From Panulirus ornatus (taxonomy: Eukaryota; Arthropoda; Malacostraca; Decapoda; Palinuridae): a stretch of 64,000 nucleotides of DNA. This document shows positions 1 to 11,785 of the stretch, in pieces. Position numbers and translations under genes: made by a program. The DNA lies in contig NC_092258.1 of assembly GCF_036320965.1 (NCBI RefSeq), positions 3,005,001-3,069,000 on the forward strand, written 5' to 3'. The notes under the pieces were generated by a model. It saw only the letters and a list, made by a program, of their open reading frames with translations, searched no databases and had not been told where the DNA came from. Position 1 is the first letter of the stretch. The number at the start of each line of letters is the position of its first letter.

Positions 1-572
1 TGGGTGGGTGGGTGACCGTTATAGAAGAATATAATCTGGGAAGCTGATAAGAGGCCATCACCAGAGAGAAAACGGGAAGAAACTGCACTGCGTCTTTTCG
101 TGTTAACTTCATTATTTCTTTTTTTTTCTCTCTCTCTCTTTCTTTTTCGCTTGAGTGACTGATGACTCCGCACGACGGCAGTGATTTCGTCCACTCACTG
201 CCGCATCCATCACTGTTTACACTGAAACCTTCGCCCTGATGCACCTGCACCGTCATTGGCATTACCCCTTTATCATGCATTCAACTCTGCATGACTGCTG
301 CACCTCGTTTTCTCCCTCCTTTCTTCTCAGATGGGGACGTAACGCTAAATTGGCTATCAAACATTCTTACCTTAAGTCCAAGGAAACATCAACATACGTG
401 CGATCTTGACCATACTGTATGGGATAGTGTATGGTAATTATCGTATATGATACAACACATCTTTTCTCTAACAAGTTCAGACAGGCGTTATCATCTTCCG
501 TTCTCATTAAACACCTAAGATCCACTTGTCATTTTTTTTCTGGAAAAGTTCGAACACCAGTGACTATGTACT

Positions 573-574
<2 letters not shown>
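1..574. other. Unassigned sequence
   Basis: It opens with (TGGG)3 and has a T-rich patch with CT at 118-145. On the minus strand a 47-bp open stretch between CATACAG| and |GTAAGAATG (about 373-419) reads YGQDRTYVDVSLDL. It is too short to claim as an exon. Nothing else is recognised. Confidence 0.5.
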
Positions 575-631
<57 letters not shown>

Positions 632-640
632 CATATACAA
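575..640. repeat. (AC)24 with short (AT) end
   Basis: Pure AC from 575 to 622, then ATATATATACATATAC. Confidence 0.97.
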
Positions 641-689
641 CTACAATGAATCTAAATCCACAGTCACATCCCATGAAACACCACAGAAA

Positions 690-1160
690 ACGGGGATCAA
701 GAACTCAACATCGTACCAGAGAAAACGGAAGCCAAACACTTTGCACTACAGAAAATATAGGTCGTATACTCCACAATACGCCATAGAAGATGAAAATCGT
801 ATGCCTAACAATACGCCACAGATGACAGTTGTTTACCCTAAAGTACACCACAGAATATGGCCATCGTATAATACACCACAGAATATGACAATCGTACACC
901 CAACAATACACCACAGAATATAACAATCGTATACCTCACAAGACGTCAAATATGACAGTCGTGTACATCGAAATACACAGAAGATGACAGTCGTGTACCC
1001 CACAATGCACCGTAGACGGCGGGGGATCTTACACTCCATAATGCACCACAGAAAACGGGGGTTGTAGGCGTAAAACGGCGGCATCACCTGACCGTCCAAC
1101 CTTATCCTCCTACACTCTACGATCCTAGCCATTATGTACGACAGAAGACGAGGGTCGTAT
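690..1160. repeat. Degenerate ~33-bp tandem repeat
   Basis: About a dozen diverged units follow the theme CACCACAGAATATGACAATC then GTA.ACCC(A)CAATA, at 30-36 bp spacing (clear at 835-1000). Open frames on both strands (73-99 codons) come from the periodicity. There is no recognisable protein. Confidence 0.7.
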
Positions 1161-1679
1161 GTGTAAAAGCGTCGCCTGGCCTCCCCTTAGTCCACCACCA
1201 CCACCACAACCCCAGCACCCAGCCCCTAGCCCTACTAGCCCTAGCCCCCGCAGTACCTAAGCCATCAATAATATGACGGCTGCGGTGGAGCCCCGTGTCG
1301 GGCTGCACAATGTAGGACCCGGGGAGACGAACAGACGCAAGGCAGGAGGAGGAGGAGGAGGAGGAGGAGTGAGGGAGGAGGCGGACTGTATTTACCTCCT
1401 GCTCAACTACTTACCGACACAACAACCACCACCACTACTACTACTACTACTACGGCGATTACAACGCCCGCCATACATGTTTCACGGCGCCTGTGGCCCC
1501 TCCGCTGCCGCTGCTGCTACGGACGGAGCCACAGCTGCCAACCAATGGGTTGTGTCGAAGGTGATTATCTTTGGGAGTGATGTGTGTAGTCTTGTAGGGT
1601 GATTGGCAAAGGTAGAGGCAATGGCGGTGGTGGTGACAGCTCCACCAAACGATGGAGATTGGAGTGACTGATGGTGGAA

Positions 1680-1960
1680 GTGTGTGGCGATTAGTTACAC
1701 AGATACACGGAAGGTTAGAGTGTCAGGAGTGTGTGGAAGTTAGAGTGCGTAGATGTCGCGTTTTCTGACAGCGGAAGGAGGATAGATAAAGTTGAGGGTG
1801 CGTGTGGGTGCGTGGGGGTCAGAGTGCATGAAGGGTAGAGTGAGAGAAGGTGAGTACACCGGGGTGTAGTTGCGTTAAGGGAGTGAATGAGCGTATCCAA
1901 AGGTACATGGATGGTGAGAGTACATAGGTGCGTGGAACATGCTGGACATGGGCGGATGAA
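1680..1960. repeat. Degenerate minisatellite rich in GTTAGAGTG/GTGCGTG
   Basis: Diverged units built around GGAAGGTTAGAGTG, GTGCGT and AAGGGTAGAGTGAGAG recur every ~35-40 bp. The periodicity is poor. The minus-strand 191-codon frame across it is compositionally biased (Cys/Ser/Thr/Leu) and not supported as a gene. Confidence 0.4.
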
Positions 1961-2402
1961 ACATATATAAAAAAAAAAGTGTTTAAAGAAAGAAGACAAA
2001 AGGGAACAAACAAAAGTAAATAAGAGAAAAGAGCAAGAGCAAGTCGTACATATACAAGAACTGACTGTGAGGGGACTCAGGCTCTGGGGAACTCCGGGGG
2101 TACAGTCTAAGGACCCCCGTAACTCACCCCCGGAAATGTTGAGAACCCTCTTGAGTTTCATCGAGATGAATACGACGAATGATAATGACAAACAGACGAA
2201 TGACACTGGAAAGGGAATGACGAGGATACTTTTAATTCTGTCTCCCGGTTCGACTCCCAAAAGGCGAGGCCCAACCCCAAGACACATCACTTATGCACTG
2301 CCATCTTACATTATAAACAACTTCTTGATAACGAAAATAAAAACAATATTAATAATAATAATAGCCACACCTAATATATAATTAATCTTTCATACATATT
2401 CA

Positions 2403-2610
2403 ACATTTCCCGCGTCAGTGAGGTAGCGTCAACAACAGGGGACTGAGCCTAAGAGGGAAAAAACTTCACTTGGCCTCCTTCTCTGTTCCTTTCTTTTAGA
2501 AAAGTAAAACAGAAGGGGAAGATTTCCAGCCTTCCTCGCTCCCATCCTCTTTCAGTCGCCTTCTAAGACACGCGGGGAATAAGGAGCTAGAATTCTTTCT
2601 CCATATATTA
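2403..2610 (+). repeat. Dispersed decapod-type repeat copy
   Basis: The stretch begins CCCGCGTCAGTGAGGTAGCG, continues with AGGGGACTGAGCC, CTTGGCCTCCTTCTCTGTTC, GGAAGATTTCCAGCC and TCAGTCGCCTTCTAAGACAC, and ends near GAATTCTTTCTCC. From memory this order of blocks matches an abundant dispersed repeat in decapod genomic reads. I cannot name the family, and no coding content or terminal repeats are visible. Confidence 0.55.
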
Positions 2611-2697
2611 GTTATAACTTTCCAGGGAACAGTTTCTAGAAACGTGGGATCAATTTGTTAATGAACAAAACAAAATCTGTCTTTCCTCCGTCAGCCG

Positions 2698-2786
2698 TGA
2701 CGTCATGCGATGACTTAGCGCGCATTTGGTTCGAGATATAAAACGGGCGGCGGCAGCAGCAGCAGCAGCGACATCCCGCCACCATG
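2698..2786 (+). promoter_or_regulatory. Promoter-like cluster: CRE, TATA box, Kozak start
   Basis: Seen in order: a perfect palindromic CRE-type site TGACGTCA (2698-2705), TGACTTAG at 2711, an ATTTGGT inverted-CCAAT-like element, a TATA box TATAAAA (2737-2743), a CAG-rich 5' leader, and GCCACCATGA, an optimal start context with ATG at 2784. The frame from that ATG is only 25 codons (stop 2859-2861; MNNCCKKSQNISFIPVDIAQ...). A donor-like GA|GTAAGTG occurs at 2987, so a short upstream frame or a non-coding first exon is possible. The spacing is right for pol II, but no gene is identified downstream and chance occurrence is not excluded. Confidence 0.4.
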
Positions 2787-2861
2787 AACAATTGTTGCAA
2801 AAAATCTCAAAATATCTCATTCATCCCAGTCGATATCGCTCAGGCCGGCGGAGGCCGGTGA

Positions 2862-3529
2862 TGAGAGGGAGCGATGGTACATAATGACAACCTGATGAAA
2901 AGTTCCCGGAGGATTCCGCCGTCGTCTTTGTTGCCAAAGGCGTGCAAGAAATGTGCCCCGTCACCCTATGTAAATTAGGAATATGAGTAAGTGTGTTTCG
3001 CCAGTTGCAATTCCCCTCACCAGACACCATGGAACTTACTCTCTCTAACTCTTCTCTCTCTCTATCTCACTCTCTCCCTCTCATTACACATACGCACGCA
3101 CTTATGTTACGAACTCATTAAATAACTACAAGCTGTACAACACCGCTCATGTAATTACAGACAGCCACTAACGACAACCGTAAATGGTATGCGCATACCG
3201 CATCGTCAACATGCACTCACGTAGCTACAGATTACATTCACTTTATGAACGTCTAAATAAACCAGCGGAACTACAGGCAGCTGTATGGTCTATGCTAATG
3301 CTAGGGGGTCTCTCTAGTGACCACCTCACACATGTATACATCTGGACTACTGTAGCCTCGGACGGCAAACGAGGTGTATACATATTCATGTACACATATA
3401 AGCTGTGTATACTCGTTCCTTACACACATATGTACACAATTACAGACACATAAACATGGAGCCTAATGTATGCAAACATATATGTATATACACATATAGA
3501 GAGGACTTGCTGACATTTGTTTCTAAAGC

Positions 3530-3532
<3 letters not shown>
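2862..3532. other. Unassigned sequence
   Basis: Downstream of the promoter-like cluster. A donor-like GA|GTAAGTG is at 2987 and a CT-rich patch at 3040-3085. The remainder is AT-balanced, with no coding signal that I recognise. Confidence 0.5.

Positions 3533-3599
<67 letters not shown>
3533..3599. repeat. (AC)33 microsatellite
   Basis: Uninterrupted. The preceding text TCTAAAGCGTAACACAC is loosely like a LINE tail but too short to assign. Confidence 0.97.
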
Positions 3600-3600
<1 letters not shown>

Positions 3601-4382
3601 TAACACTATTCTCACATACATAAAACTCCTTTGCATTCTAAAGTTACATAATATATTTACACAAGCAGAATTCAAGTACAAACGTACGTTCAGTGACCAA
3701 ACCACGTGATAACAATGTTCTTCACAAGTACAAAGATGTTGTGGACCCACAGTCATCAATGTCATTGATGAATGATTCCATTATACAGTGAACAGTTCAG
3801 AAGTGTTCAGTCGCACTCTGAAAACGTGAATCAAATATTGTGATCACACGGGGCAGCAATTCATCCACGGAGACTCACGCCTCTCTCCAGCGAAAGAACG
3901 AAACAAATAAACGTTTAAGAAGTCGTAAAAAAAAAAAAAAGAGAGAGATGAAGACCCCAGCCTGGCGGCTCGGCGCGTCTTGTGTCGCTTGCACACGAGG
4001 CTTCCTGCCGGTCCTCCACATCCGGCATCACCCGGACTTTTCAGTGTTTACCGCCGAAACCCGAGCAATGTTGTTAGTGAAATAACCGGCGGAGGGTCGG
4101 AGGGAGGAGGAGGAGGAGGAGGCTGAGAATGTGCGCAGGAAGACCGGGTTAATGAATGCGATGCAAAAAAGAAAAAGAAAAAAGCGTTGCACGTTGCACG
4201 CTGCACCATCACCCAACCAACCACACGATGGCAAAGGGCGAGTTTATCTAACACGACCAGGGGTGCGGCCAGCCCGCCCGCCGCCACCACGACCCGATCT
4301 CCCGCAGGAGACGACCTCCTCTTCATCGCAAAGTCCTTCCCCTTGATGTCGCCCGACACCACGTCACGTCCTAGTTAAATAA

Positions 4383-4384
<2 letters not shown>
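3600..4384. other. Unassigned sequence
   Basis: A poly-A/GA patch at 3928-3948, (GGA)6 at 4107-4122, and a GC-rich stretch 4230-4320. Open frames here are short and mutually overlapping; no domain is recognised. Confidence 0.5.

Positions 4385-4427
<43 letters not shown>
4385..4427. repeat. (GT)21 microsatellite
   Basis: Uninterrupted GT; ends at AACCCGCAGC. Confidence 0.97.
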
Positions 4428-4429
<2 letters not shown>

Positions 4430-4599
4430 CCCGCAGCTGAAAAACAAACGGGACCGCCGCCGCTCCTCTTACCCCGAAGACGAATGGACGCCGTGCACGT
4501 CGATGCGTTGCATCAGGCACTGCCCAGATTGCACCGAGGGGAGCAGCAAGGGGAGGAAAGGAAGCCAGGGTTGGGGGGAGAGAGACAGGTATAGAAAAA

Positions 4600-4634
4600 C
4601 ACACACACACACACACACATATGTATATACTCGC

Positions 4635-4709
<75 letters not shown>
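4600..4709. repeat. (AC)10 then (TA)36 compound microsatellite
   Basis: AC repeats at 4600-4619, a 17-bp spacer, then TA at 4638-4709. Confidence 0.97.
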
Positions 4710-4710
<1 letters not shown>

Positions 4711-4956
4711 CGAGAGAGAGAGGACGAGAGAGAAGATGGCGAGAAGCGCAACAGACCGCTGGTTCAGGCAAGGTTTGCAATGGCTCGAGAGCCTTTGTCG
4801 ATACTTAACGAAGCATGACTATGAGTCCGTGAGTAACGTTATCTGCAGGAGGTGCAGAATTACTGGGTTGTCTCGGTCATCACGACACGTGGGACAATGT
4901 CGCCCTCTTGCACACACGTCCTCCACCCACCTACCCACCCACCGGAGGAGCGCCAA

Positions 4957-4969
4957 GAGAGAGAGAGAG

Positions 4970-5018
<49 letters not shown>
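4957..5018. repeat. (GA)8(GT)23 compound microsatellite
   Basis: GA runs directly into GT at 4973, with no spacer. Confidence 0.97.
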
Positions 5019-5020
<2 letters not shown>

Positions 5021-5453
5021 TGTGACCGCCCCGTGGGAACCCGATTGAGGAGCCCCGTGGGGTTGATGGGGACTAAAGGGAAAGAGTTCACGGACCCGTG
5101 AGGGGGGTGAAGGGGGTATGTTCTCCGATGAGCCCCGTGGGGTTCAGCTGAGCCCGCCCCCTGGGTTTGGTGGGCCTAAGAGGGAGGAGGAGGTGCTTAC
5201 AGCGCCGCGTGTGGGGGGGCTCCGGTGCGTCCCGCGGGCTGAGAGTGATTTCACAGGTCTACAAGGAGTTCCTTATCGAGTCCCCTGGACTTTAGTTGGG
5301 ACTATTAGGGGACGCCAAAGGAAGCCGCGTGCGGTCTCCTCCGGCTTTAGGGGATTCATCGGAATGTTTACAAAGCTCCGCGGGGACTCGGTGTGGCTCT
5401 AAGTGACGGGGATTTTGACGTCTTGGGTTGATAAGTGAGGAAGGAGGAAAAAC
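5019..5453. other. GC-rich unassigned sequence with repeated GAGCCCCGTGGGGTT
   Basis: The block GAGCCCCGTGGGGTT occurs at about 5051 and 5130, with looser CTTTAGTTGGGACTATTAGGG-like text, suggesting a very old ~80-bp tandem repeat. No gene recognised. Confidence 0.35.
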
Positions 5454-5484
5454 GGAGGAGGAGGAGGAGGAGGAGGAGGAGGAG
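5454..5484. repeat. (GGA)10 microsatellite
   Basis: Purine trinucleotide array at the start of a purine-rich kilobase (5430-6270). Confidence 0.95.
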
Positions 5485-5632
5485 TGAGATGCAGCTGGGT
5501 GGGGTGAGGGAGGCAGAGCTGGGGATTAAGAGTCCTCGGGGAAGAGAACGTCCGTCGCAGGGACGCCGGGAGGAAGTGCTCACCCGAGAGAGGAAAGCAA
5601 GAGGGAGGAGTACGAGGCTGCGAGGGGAGGGA

Positions 5633-5677
5633 GGAAGGAAGGAAGGAAGGAAGGAAGGAAGGAAAGGAAGGAAGGAA
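5633..5677. repeat. (GGAA)n microsatellite
   Basis: About eleven GGAA units with one GGAAA shift. Confidence 0.95.
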
Positions 5678-5762
5678 GGAGCAGGATGAAGAGTGAGGAA
5701 TGATGGAGTAAATAAAGAGGTGGTTAAAGAGAGAGACAGAACGGCAAGGAAAGAGGTGCAGG

Positions 5763-5765
<3 letters not shown>

Positions 5766-5835
<70 letters not shown>
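5766..5835. repeat. (GA)35 microsatellite
   Basis: Uninterrupted, inside the purine-rich stretch 5430-6270. Frames on both strands are simple-repeat products. Confidence 0.97.
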
Positions 5836-5838
<3 letters not shown>

Positions 5839-6111
5839 GAAGATGTGCACAGAGGGAGTTAAAGACGAGGAGGTTGCAGAGCAGGAGGATGAGGCTGAGG
5901 AGGAGGAGGAGGTAATGGCAATGAAGCGAGGGACTGGCGAAGAAGGGAGCGGGGGCGTGAGTGACAGAAAATGACGGAGGGGTAGAAGAGCAACTGAAGA
6001 AAGATAATGCGAGAGAGATGGAAGGAAAATAAAGCAGCTGCGGGGATCCTGCCGGAGGAAGAGGCATGCAAGGCGTCAATTAACGAGAGAAAAAAACGAA
6101 AACAACATCCA

Positions 6112-6114
<3 letters not shown>

Positions 6115-6176
<62 letters not shown>
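6115..6176. repeat. (GA)31 microsatellite
   Basis: Uninterrupted GA, ending at AATAACATTG. Confidence 0.97.
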
Positions 6177-6180
<4 letters not shown>

Positions 6181-8010
6181 ACATTGCGGCAATGAAGGGA
6201 GAGGAAGGGGGAGGGAGGGGGAAGGTTGGGATTCAAACTGAGAGATGAAAGAGGGCGAATTAATAAGGCGAACTGCTTGTGACTGATCTCTGTCAAGGTG
6301 GAACGTAGATGAAGAGCCCTCGGACATGTTTGAGTAGTGCTCTATACAGGGACGGATCAACCCTCTCTCTGTATAGCCACCGTACCTGCCCTGAGGAAAT
6401 ATACATTCTACAGATGAACAGAATCCCCAAGTTTTTCCTGAAACAGATTAATCTATTTCAGGGATATAACGTGAGTAAAGTGGAAATGTTAGCAGCTGAG
6501 GTTGAAAGAATTTAGGGTTTATTTCCAGGTAAAGAAATGAATTAGATTATGTCTACCTGATTGCGAGTGGTTGTATAACCCTAAAATGAGGGAAGTGGTC
6601 GAATTCAGGTAGGAAATGAGTGGCCCATGTGAAGATGGTGTGGCAGTCTACTTAAGTGGTAGATCAAGGTCCAGTCAAACAGGAACGAACAGCCTTATTG
6701 ATCGAAAGATTTTCACTGATAAACAGAGGTGGAAGGGGTAGAAGACGTGACAAAGTTGTGAGGGATTAATCCTCTGTGTTTGACGGAAGAAGAAAGAGAA
6801 GTGGATCAGTTAAAATGTTACGTCAAACGACTGATTAGGAAAAAGTCTGAATATTACTTTCGAGGCAAAGTATTGGGGGGATAAATCGAAGTATGGAAGC
6901 TCAGAAATCTGAGGCTTAAGCCCCAAACTGTTGCGAATATACCAAGAACCATGACACAACACTCCACACCCTATTAGCCACAGAGAAGACTGTGAGAGAT
7001 TCAAGGTGTTAATCTGTAGAGAAAAGGTATTCTGACACTTAACTGTAAGAACAGAAAAGAGATTAGAAGACCTTTACACTTCTGCATTAGTATAGGGCAA
7101 ACCTGTTAGACGTAACTCAGGAGGATTAGATCAGTTTCCCCTTTTGAGGATGGGGTCAAGCTATCCATGTTTCCAAGATGAGGAAAAGTGGTAGTCTTTA
7201 GGTATTAATGGAGACACAGACGAGCAAGCTCGGAGGGACATTCCCACTGAACTAAAAAAGCGGGAGGAATACCATCCTTTATCGCACCCAGTCTGTAGAG
7301 GGCGCGATGCTTCTCGGAGCTTACGGTCTTAGGAAGAGGAAGGATTGATCAAGTGAGTCACAGGTAAGTATGGAAGTGAAGGAATGTCGTAGTCATCCCG
7401 GGTGAATTGAAAGGACAAGAGACCCAAAAGGTGTGGCTTTTAACAGTAAGAGAAGCTAAGGAGATGTGAGGAAATAAAAACGTATGAAAAGGTGTTGGAT
7501 CTGCAGTTGTTAGACAGTCTTGGCGAAGGACCAGACGGACCTGTTGGTGGAGGATGAGAGAGGTGAGAATACTTCACTCCTGTAAAATAGTGGCTGAACT
7601 AATGATTAAGAAGATGCACAACGATTCCTTGTGGATGTGAAGACCGAATGAGAAACGGATAAAGGGGTTGAACTTCCAAGTTCGATCCACTTGGTCCACA
7701 TGAACTCGGGGCAAGAGGTTATATAAACCGAGAATTTCAAGATGCGACTAAATCTCAATGAAGGAGGAGTGTATTCCTCCATGCTCACAACAACGACGTC
7801 TGTGATCTCAATACTGACTTGAAGGATACTCGGCAAAGGCATCTCGGATATCAGCTGACTGATCCTTCCTAAAGTGCTATAATCAATGTCTGGAGGGAGA
7901 AGGGATTGGAAGGAGCGGGTGTGACCATATCCTACCCGGAGCCACTACCACTGTTCTGTGACTGGCAGGATGGCTGAGGATGAGAGAATGATCCAGTCTG
8001 GTCAGGACGG
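6177..8010. other. Long microsatellite-free stretch, possibly an old LINE
   Basis: It lacks simple repeats. At about 6787-6880 the plus strand reads EEEREVDQLKCYVKRLIRKK then SEYYFRGKVLGG before a stop. This resembles the basic linker between endonuclease and RT in non-LTR elements. Downstream text is too decayed to confirm RT motifs. Confidence 0.3.
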
Positions 8011-10570
8011 TCAGCAGCTACGAGTGTGGGATGTCTACGAACAGGTGTTCCCGACTCGTTGAGGACACAAAAGGAGGAGAGTGGTGGGAGTCACTGTGCC
8101 CATGCGCGAAACTAAATGGGGACGAGACTTGCAGTGATGAGAGACACAGGACAGAAGAAAAGTGAAGAACAATGAAAACCAATAATGATGAGAAGAGCAA
8201 GGACAGCAATACAAAACGAACAAATAAAAAATCAGTTGTGAATTGTGATGATTTCTTGTTAACATAAACTAACATACCTGAGGAGTTCCCATTTCTTAAA
8301 CTTATGCAATCAGATACACGAAGCAAAATATTATCTACAACTTAACCTCGGAACATCCAGTCACAAAAGTGTTAATCTTTATCTCTCGTACAGCAAGAAC
8401 TAGACTCTGAATTTGTCTTCTACGAACAATCAACGTCATTAAGGTGAGAGGAAGCCTCACATGAAACGTATCCAAATCACGACGCACACTTGACTAGAAT
8501 TGTAAGGAATGAGAGGAAAAAAAAGCCAGGCAAAAAGGGTAGATTCTCTCTCGTGATGTAGAGAGAAAAATACACAGGGTCGCACCTGGCAGGTCTGGCT
8601 GATTAGCGACGTGTCGTGGAGGCCGACGCATCGGCGGGTGGAGGGAGGCGGAGACGGGGCGAATGGTCGCTCCCTCCCTTTCCCGGAATTCTGAACCTCT
8701 TTCCTAGAGGCGAACTCCTCTCCACCTCCACAACGAACGTGAGGAAGACGAGTCGACTGCGATATCATTATTTTGTTTTTTTTTTTCCTCTTCGTTCCTT
8801 CTGATGCCTTTGTTGGAGATATGTTCCAATAATCCATCCCCGTTGTTTGGCACGGGGCAGAGAGTCTTCTGAAGGGAACCTGACAAGTCATTTCAGATCT
8901 GAGTAGATTTATTTTACGGATTTCTTCTTTTTTTTTTCCCCCATAAAGATCTTGAGGATGAGGAGTTCCCTCTAGTGTCTCCCGCGCGGAAGAGACAAAT
9001 GTGGCCAGCTTCGAACGCCGTTATTATTACCATCTGCTTTGCATACCTCGTTCGAAATCGTGACTAGACGGTTTTTTCCCTGAAAATTACAGGAACGAGG
9101 GAAAGATTAAGTTTATTAACCCAGAGCCTCGCAAATGACATTCACAGTCCTCCACGGATAACATATTTCTGTGTCACTGTCTTACGGCGTGATCAGCTCG
9201 CCCAGTAAACCCCCCCCCCCCCCAACCTTCCCCCACCCTTCATCATCATGATCATCATCATCATTGTCGTTCACAGGCATGACAGGAAAAAAAAAGAGGG
9301 TGGTGGTGGTGGTGGTGGGGACATTACGTACTTTGTGAGTGACCTGTGAGAAGCTAAACCAACCGACGTTTTAAATGAATTCACTCCACCTGGGCCAGAC
9401 AATAACCAGAGAAGATCTACCTGAAAATGAGAAGGAATTTTTACCGGGAACCTCAATGGCGTAAAAGATAAAGAGAAAGAGAAGAAAAAGAAGAGGAGGA
9501 GGAGGAGGAGGAAGGGGGGAAGAGAAAAAGAAAAAAAAAAAAGACTGTGGCACAACGGATGTGCGGGAGACGGACGAAGGTCTGGTCAGCTGATGGTTTT
9601 GTTGAACCGTCGCTTTTTTCCCCCCCAGTGGGCTCTCCTGCCCGCTTTTCTTATCCTTGCAACATCAATGGGAAAGATCAAGCGGAAAGAACAAGATAAA
9701 AGGAAGGCCGGTAAAAAGTCTGCAATGTGGAGCAAGTGCTAAGATGGACGGAATGGGACAGGGCGGAAAAAATGAGATAAAAACCTGTCGAACAATAATA
9801 AGGAAAGGGAAAACGAGACCATGGTAGAGAGAGAGAGGGAGGGAAGGGGGTGGGTGGGTGGACTGAGCGGCTGGCTGGCTGGCGGAGCCCGGCTTCGACG
9901 TCGATGTATTAGTGTGGTCAGTGTGAAGTCCTTAACAGTCAGCCAAGCCACCGTGCCTCAACACACACTTAATCTAGGGCAGTACTCAGGCTTGCCACAC
10001 ACATACACTACAATAACGTTATGGGAAAGTCCGTGGAAGATCAAGAAATAACGGGAGGGTCGGAAACTTTTTGAGCGATACCTCCGTCCGTGTGGAAAAT
10101 CTTGCATCAAGGAATAGCACACGGAGCTGCTGCTGCTGCTGCTACTGTTGCGTCCGCCGCCCGCCGCCCCTCCTGCCCGCGCCGGGCCAATCCAACATTC
10201 CGCGTCTGTTCCCCTACATCGCCCAGGTAACAATCGAAAACTCTCAACCTTTCTATCGGCTATCAGGCAAAAATAGCAGAGCACTCAGAGAGTATCCGTG
10301 AGTGTTGCCTCGGCCCGACCCCTCGAGGCAGGAACCGTGAGAGAGGCGGGGGGTAGAGGAGAGAGAGAGAGGGAGAGAGAGAGGGAGACCCCAACGGCAG
10401 GGGTGTGCAATTGCAAAAACCTGTCATAAAAAAGGTTTGCGAGTCTGTGCAACGTAAGTAAGGTGCTGCGGGGGGAGGAGGAGGGAGGGAGGGAGGGGGC
10501 GAGGCGCAGGCAGGCAGGCGGGCGGGGACGGTGGTGGTGGTGGCGAACCTACTGGTTGGCGTGGGAACAC
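8011..10570. other. Unassigned sequence with short simple repeats
   Basis: Poly-C at 9210-9223, (GGT)5 at 9301-9316, GGA/GAA-rich 9460-9545, (CTG)4 near 10129, and G/GA-rich 10330-10390 and 10470-10540. Open frames (up to ~144 codons) are low complexity or have no recognisable domain. Confidence 0.5.
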
Positions 10571-10577
10571 ACACTCA

Positions 10578-10603
10578 CCACCACCACCACCACCACCACC
10601 TCA
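10578..10603. repeat. (CCA)8 microsatellite
   Basis: Short CCA array between TCA and CTCAACC. Confidence 0.9.
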
Positions 10604-10775
10604 ACCACACAAGAATAATCCTCTGCTGTCTTCATGCCGTCGTTTTCTACCGTGAGGTCTCCGTTCACTGGCGGCGTTCATTACGTTTACTTGCTAACGC
10701 CCTTCTTTATCCCATCGCACGATCGTCTTCTTCCTTGTGCAGTTATTCTCCGTTCTCCATAAGCTTCTCGACTGT

Positions 10776-10778
<3 letters not shown>

Positions 10779-10820
<42 letters not shown>
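10779..10820. repeat. (AC)21 microsatellite
   Basis: Uninterrupted; followed by a pyrimidine-rich stretch (10821-11140). Confidence 0.97.
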
Positions 10821-10822
<2 letters not shown>

Positions 10823-10999
10823 TCCGTGCCCAAGACCCCTCCTTGAGACTGTCCTCATCTTCCTGCATCTTTTCTTCCTCCTTCCTCCCTTCCTCATTCT
10901 TCTTACATTTTTCATCTTTCCCTTCTTATATCCCTTTCCCTCGCCCTGTTTCTTTCCCCTATTCCCTTCTCCCTTCTTTCCAATTCCCTTGTCTGCCCT

Positions 11000-11001
<2 letters not shown>

Positions 11002-11071
<70 letters not shown>
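11002..11071. repeat. (CT)35 microsatellite
   Basis: Centre of a ~320-bp polypyrimidine-rich stretch. Confidence 0.97.
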
Positions 11072-11074
<3 letters not shown>

Positions 11075-11281
11075 CTTCCCCTCTCCGTACTTGCTAGTTT
11101 CCCCTTCTTCTCTCCCCTTTCCCTCGCTTCTCTCTGTCTCCATCGCCCTCTGAGGGCACCTGGTAACACCCCTATATGATTATACCAGACAGCAGAGTCT
11201 GGCGCCTCGCTCCAACCTGCTCGTGCTCAGCCCAGACCCACGGCATCAAGATTGGGTACAAGGGATCGAGACCCTGTGGTA

Positions 11282-11410
11282 ATGATGTCCACCACCAGCA
11301 CCACCACAATGACCTACCTCCACCACAACGACCTCCTCCACCACAACGACCTTCTCCACCACAGCGACCACCACTAACACCAGTAACGACAACAACCACA
11401 CCACACCACC
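11282..11410. repeat. 18-bp CCACCACAACGACCT-type minisatellite
   Basis: Four to five units of CTCCACCACAACGACCTC at about 18-bp spacing grade into CAC/ACA-rich sequence up to 11520. Confidence 0.65.
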
Positions 11411-11722
11411 ACTAATTACCACCGGTACCGAACCCACAACCAAATTAACACACAACACCACCACAACTACCCTACGACAACCATGACCACTACCACACAA
11501 CCGCCAGGTACACCACGCCACACACCTCCCTCAGCCAGACCCAGCCAGCACCCTACGCCCGTCGTCCAGCTTTCAAGACACGAGTTAAAGATTACCCTGG
11601 TAATCACCGTACTATAATTACCCCGATCTTACTGACTTGGGGTGATTATGGGCGGGGATAAGATGTGTAATCTGCGTGGAATGTCCCAAGGCCTTCACTT
11701 GCCAGGACCTTCCAGGACCTTA

Positions 11723-11723
<1 letters not shown>

Positions 11724-11785
<62 letters not shown>
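11724..11785. repeat. (GT)31 microsatellite
   Basis: Uninterrupted; preceded by the direct repeat CCAGGACCTT. Confidence 0.97.

Noticed and set aside
373..419. 47-bp minus-strand open segment between CATACAG and GTAAGA
   Set aside because: Too short to distinguish from chance; no neighbouring exon.
690..1160. Possible relation between the degenerate 33-bp repeat and the 39-bp satellite (both have GAAGA..., CGTAT/CGATAC, AATAC words)
   Set aside because: Alignment by eye needs many gaps and period lengths differ; not supported.
2245..2262. B-box-like CGGTTCGACTCCC
   Set aside because: No A box at the right distance upstream and no tRNA-like folding.
4371..4808. Open frames of 100-139 codons on both strands over the GT/AT arrays
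   Set aside because: They are dominated by Val-Cys, Ile-Tyr and Thr-His dipeptide runs from microsatellites; no unique domain.
5368..6360. Several 80-226-codon frames in the purine-rich kilobase
   Set aside because: Arg-Glu or Leu-Ser runs from (GA)n/(CT)n and Pro/Ser bias; all are explained by composition.
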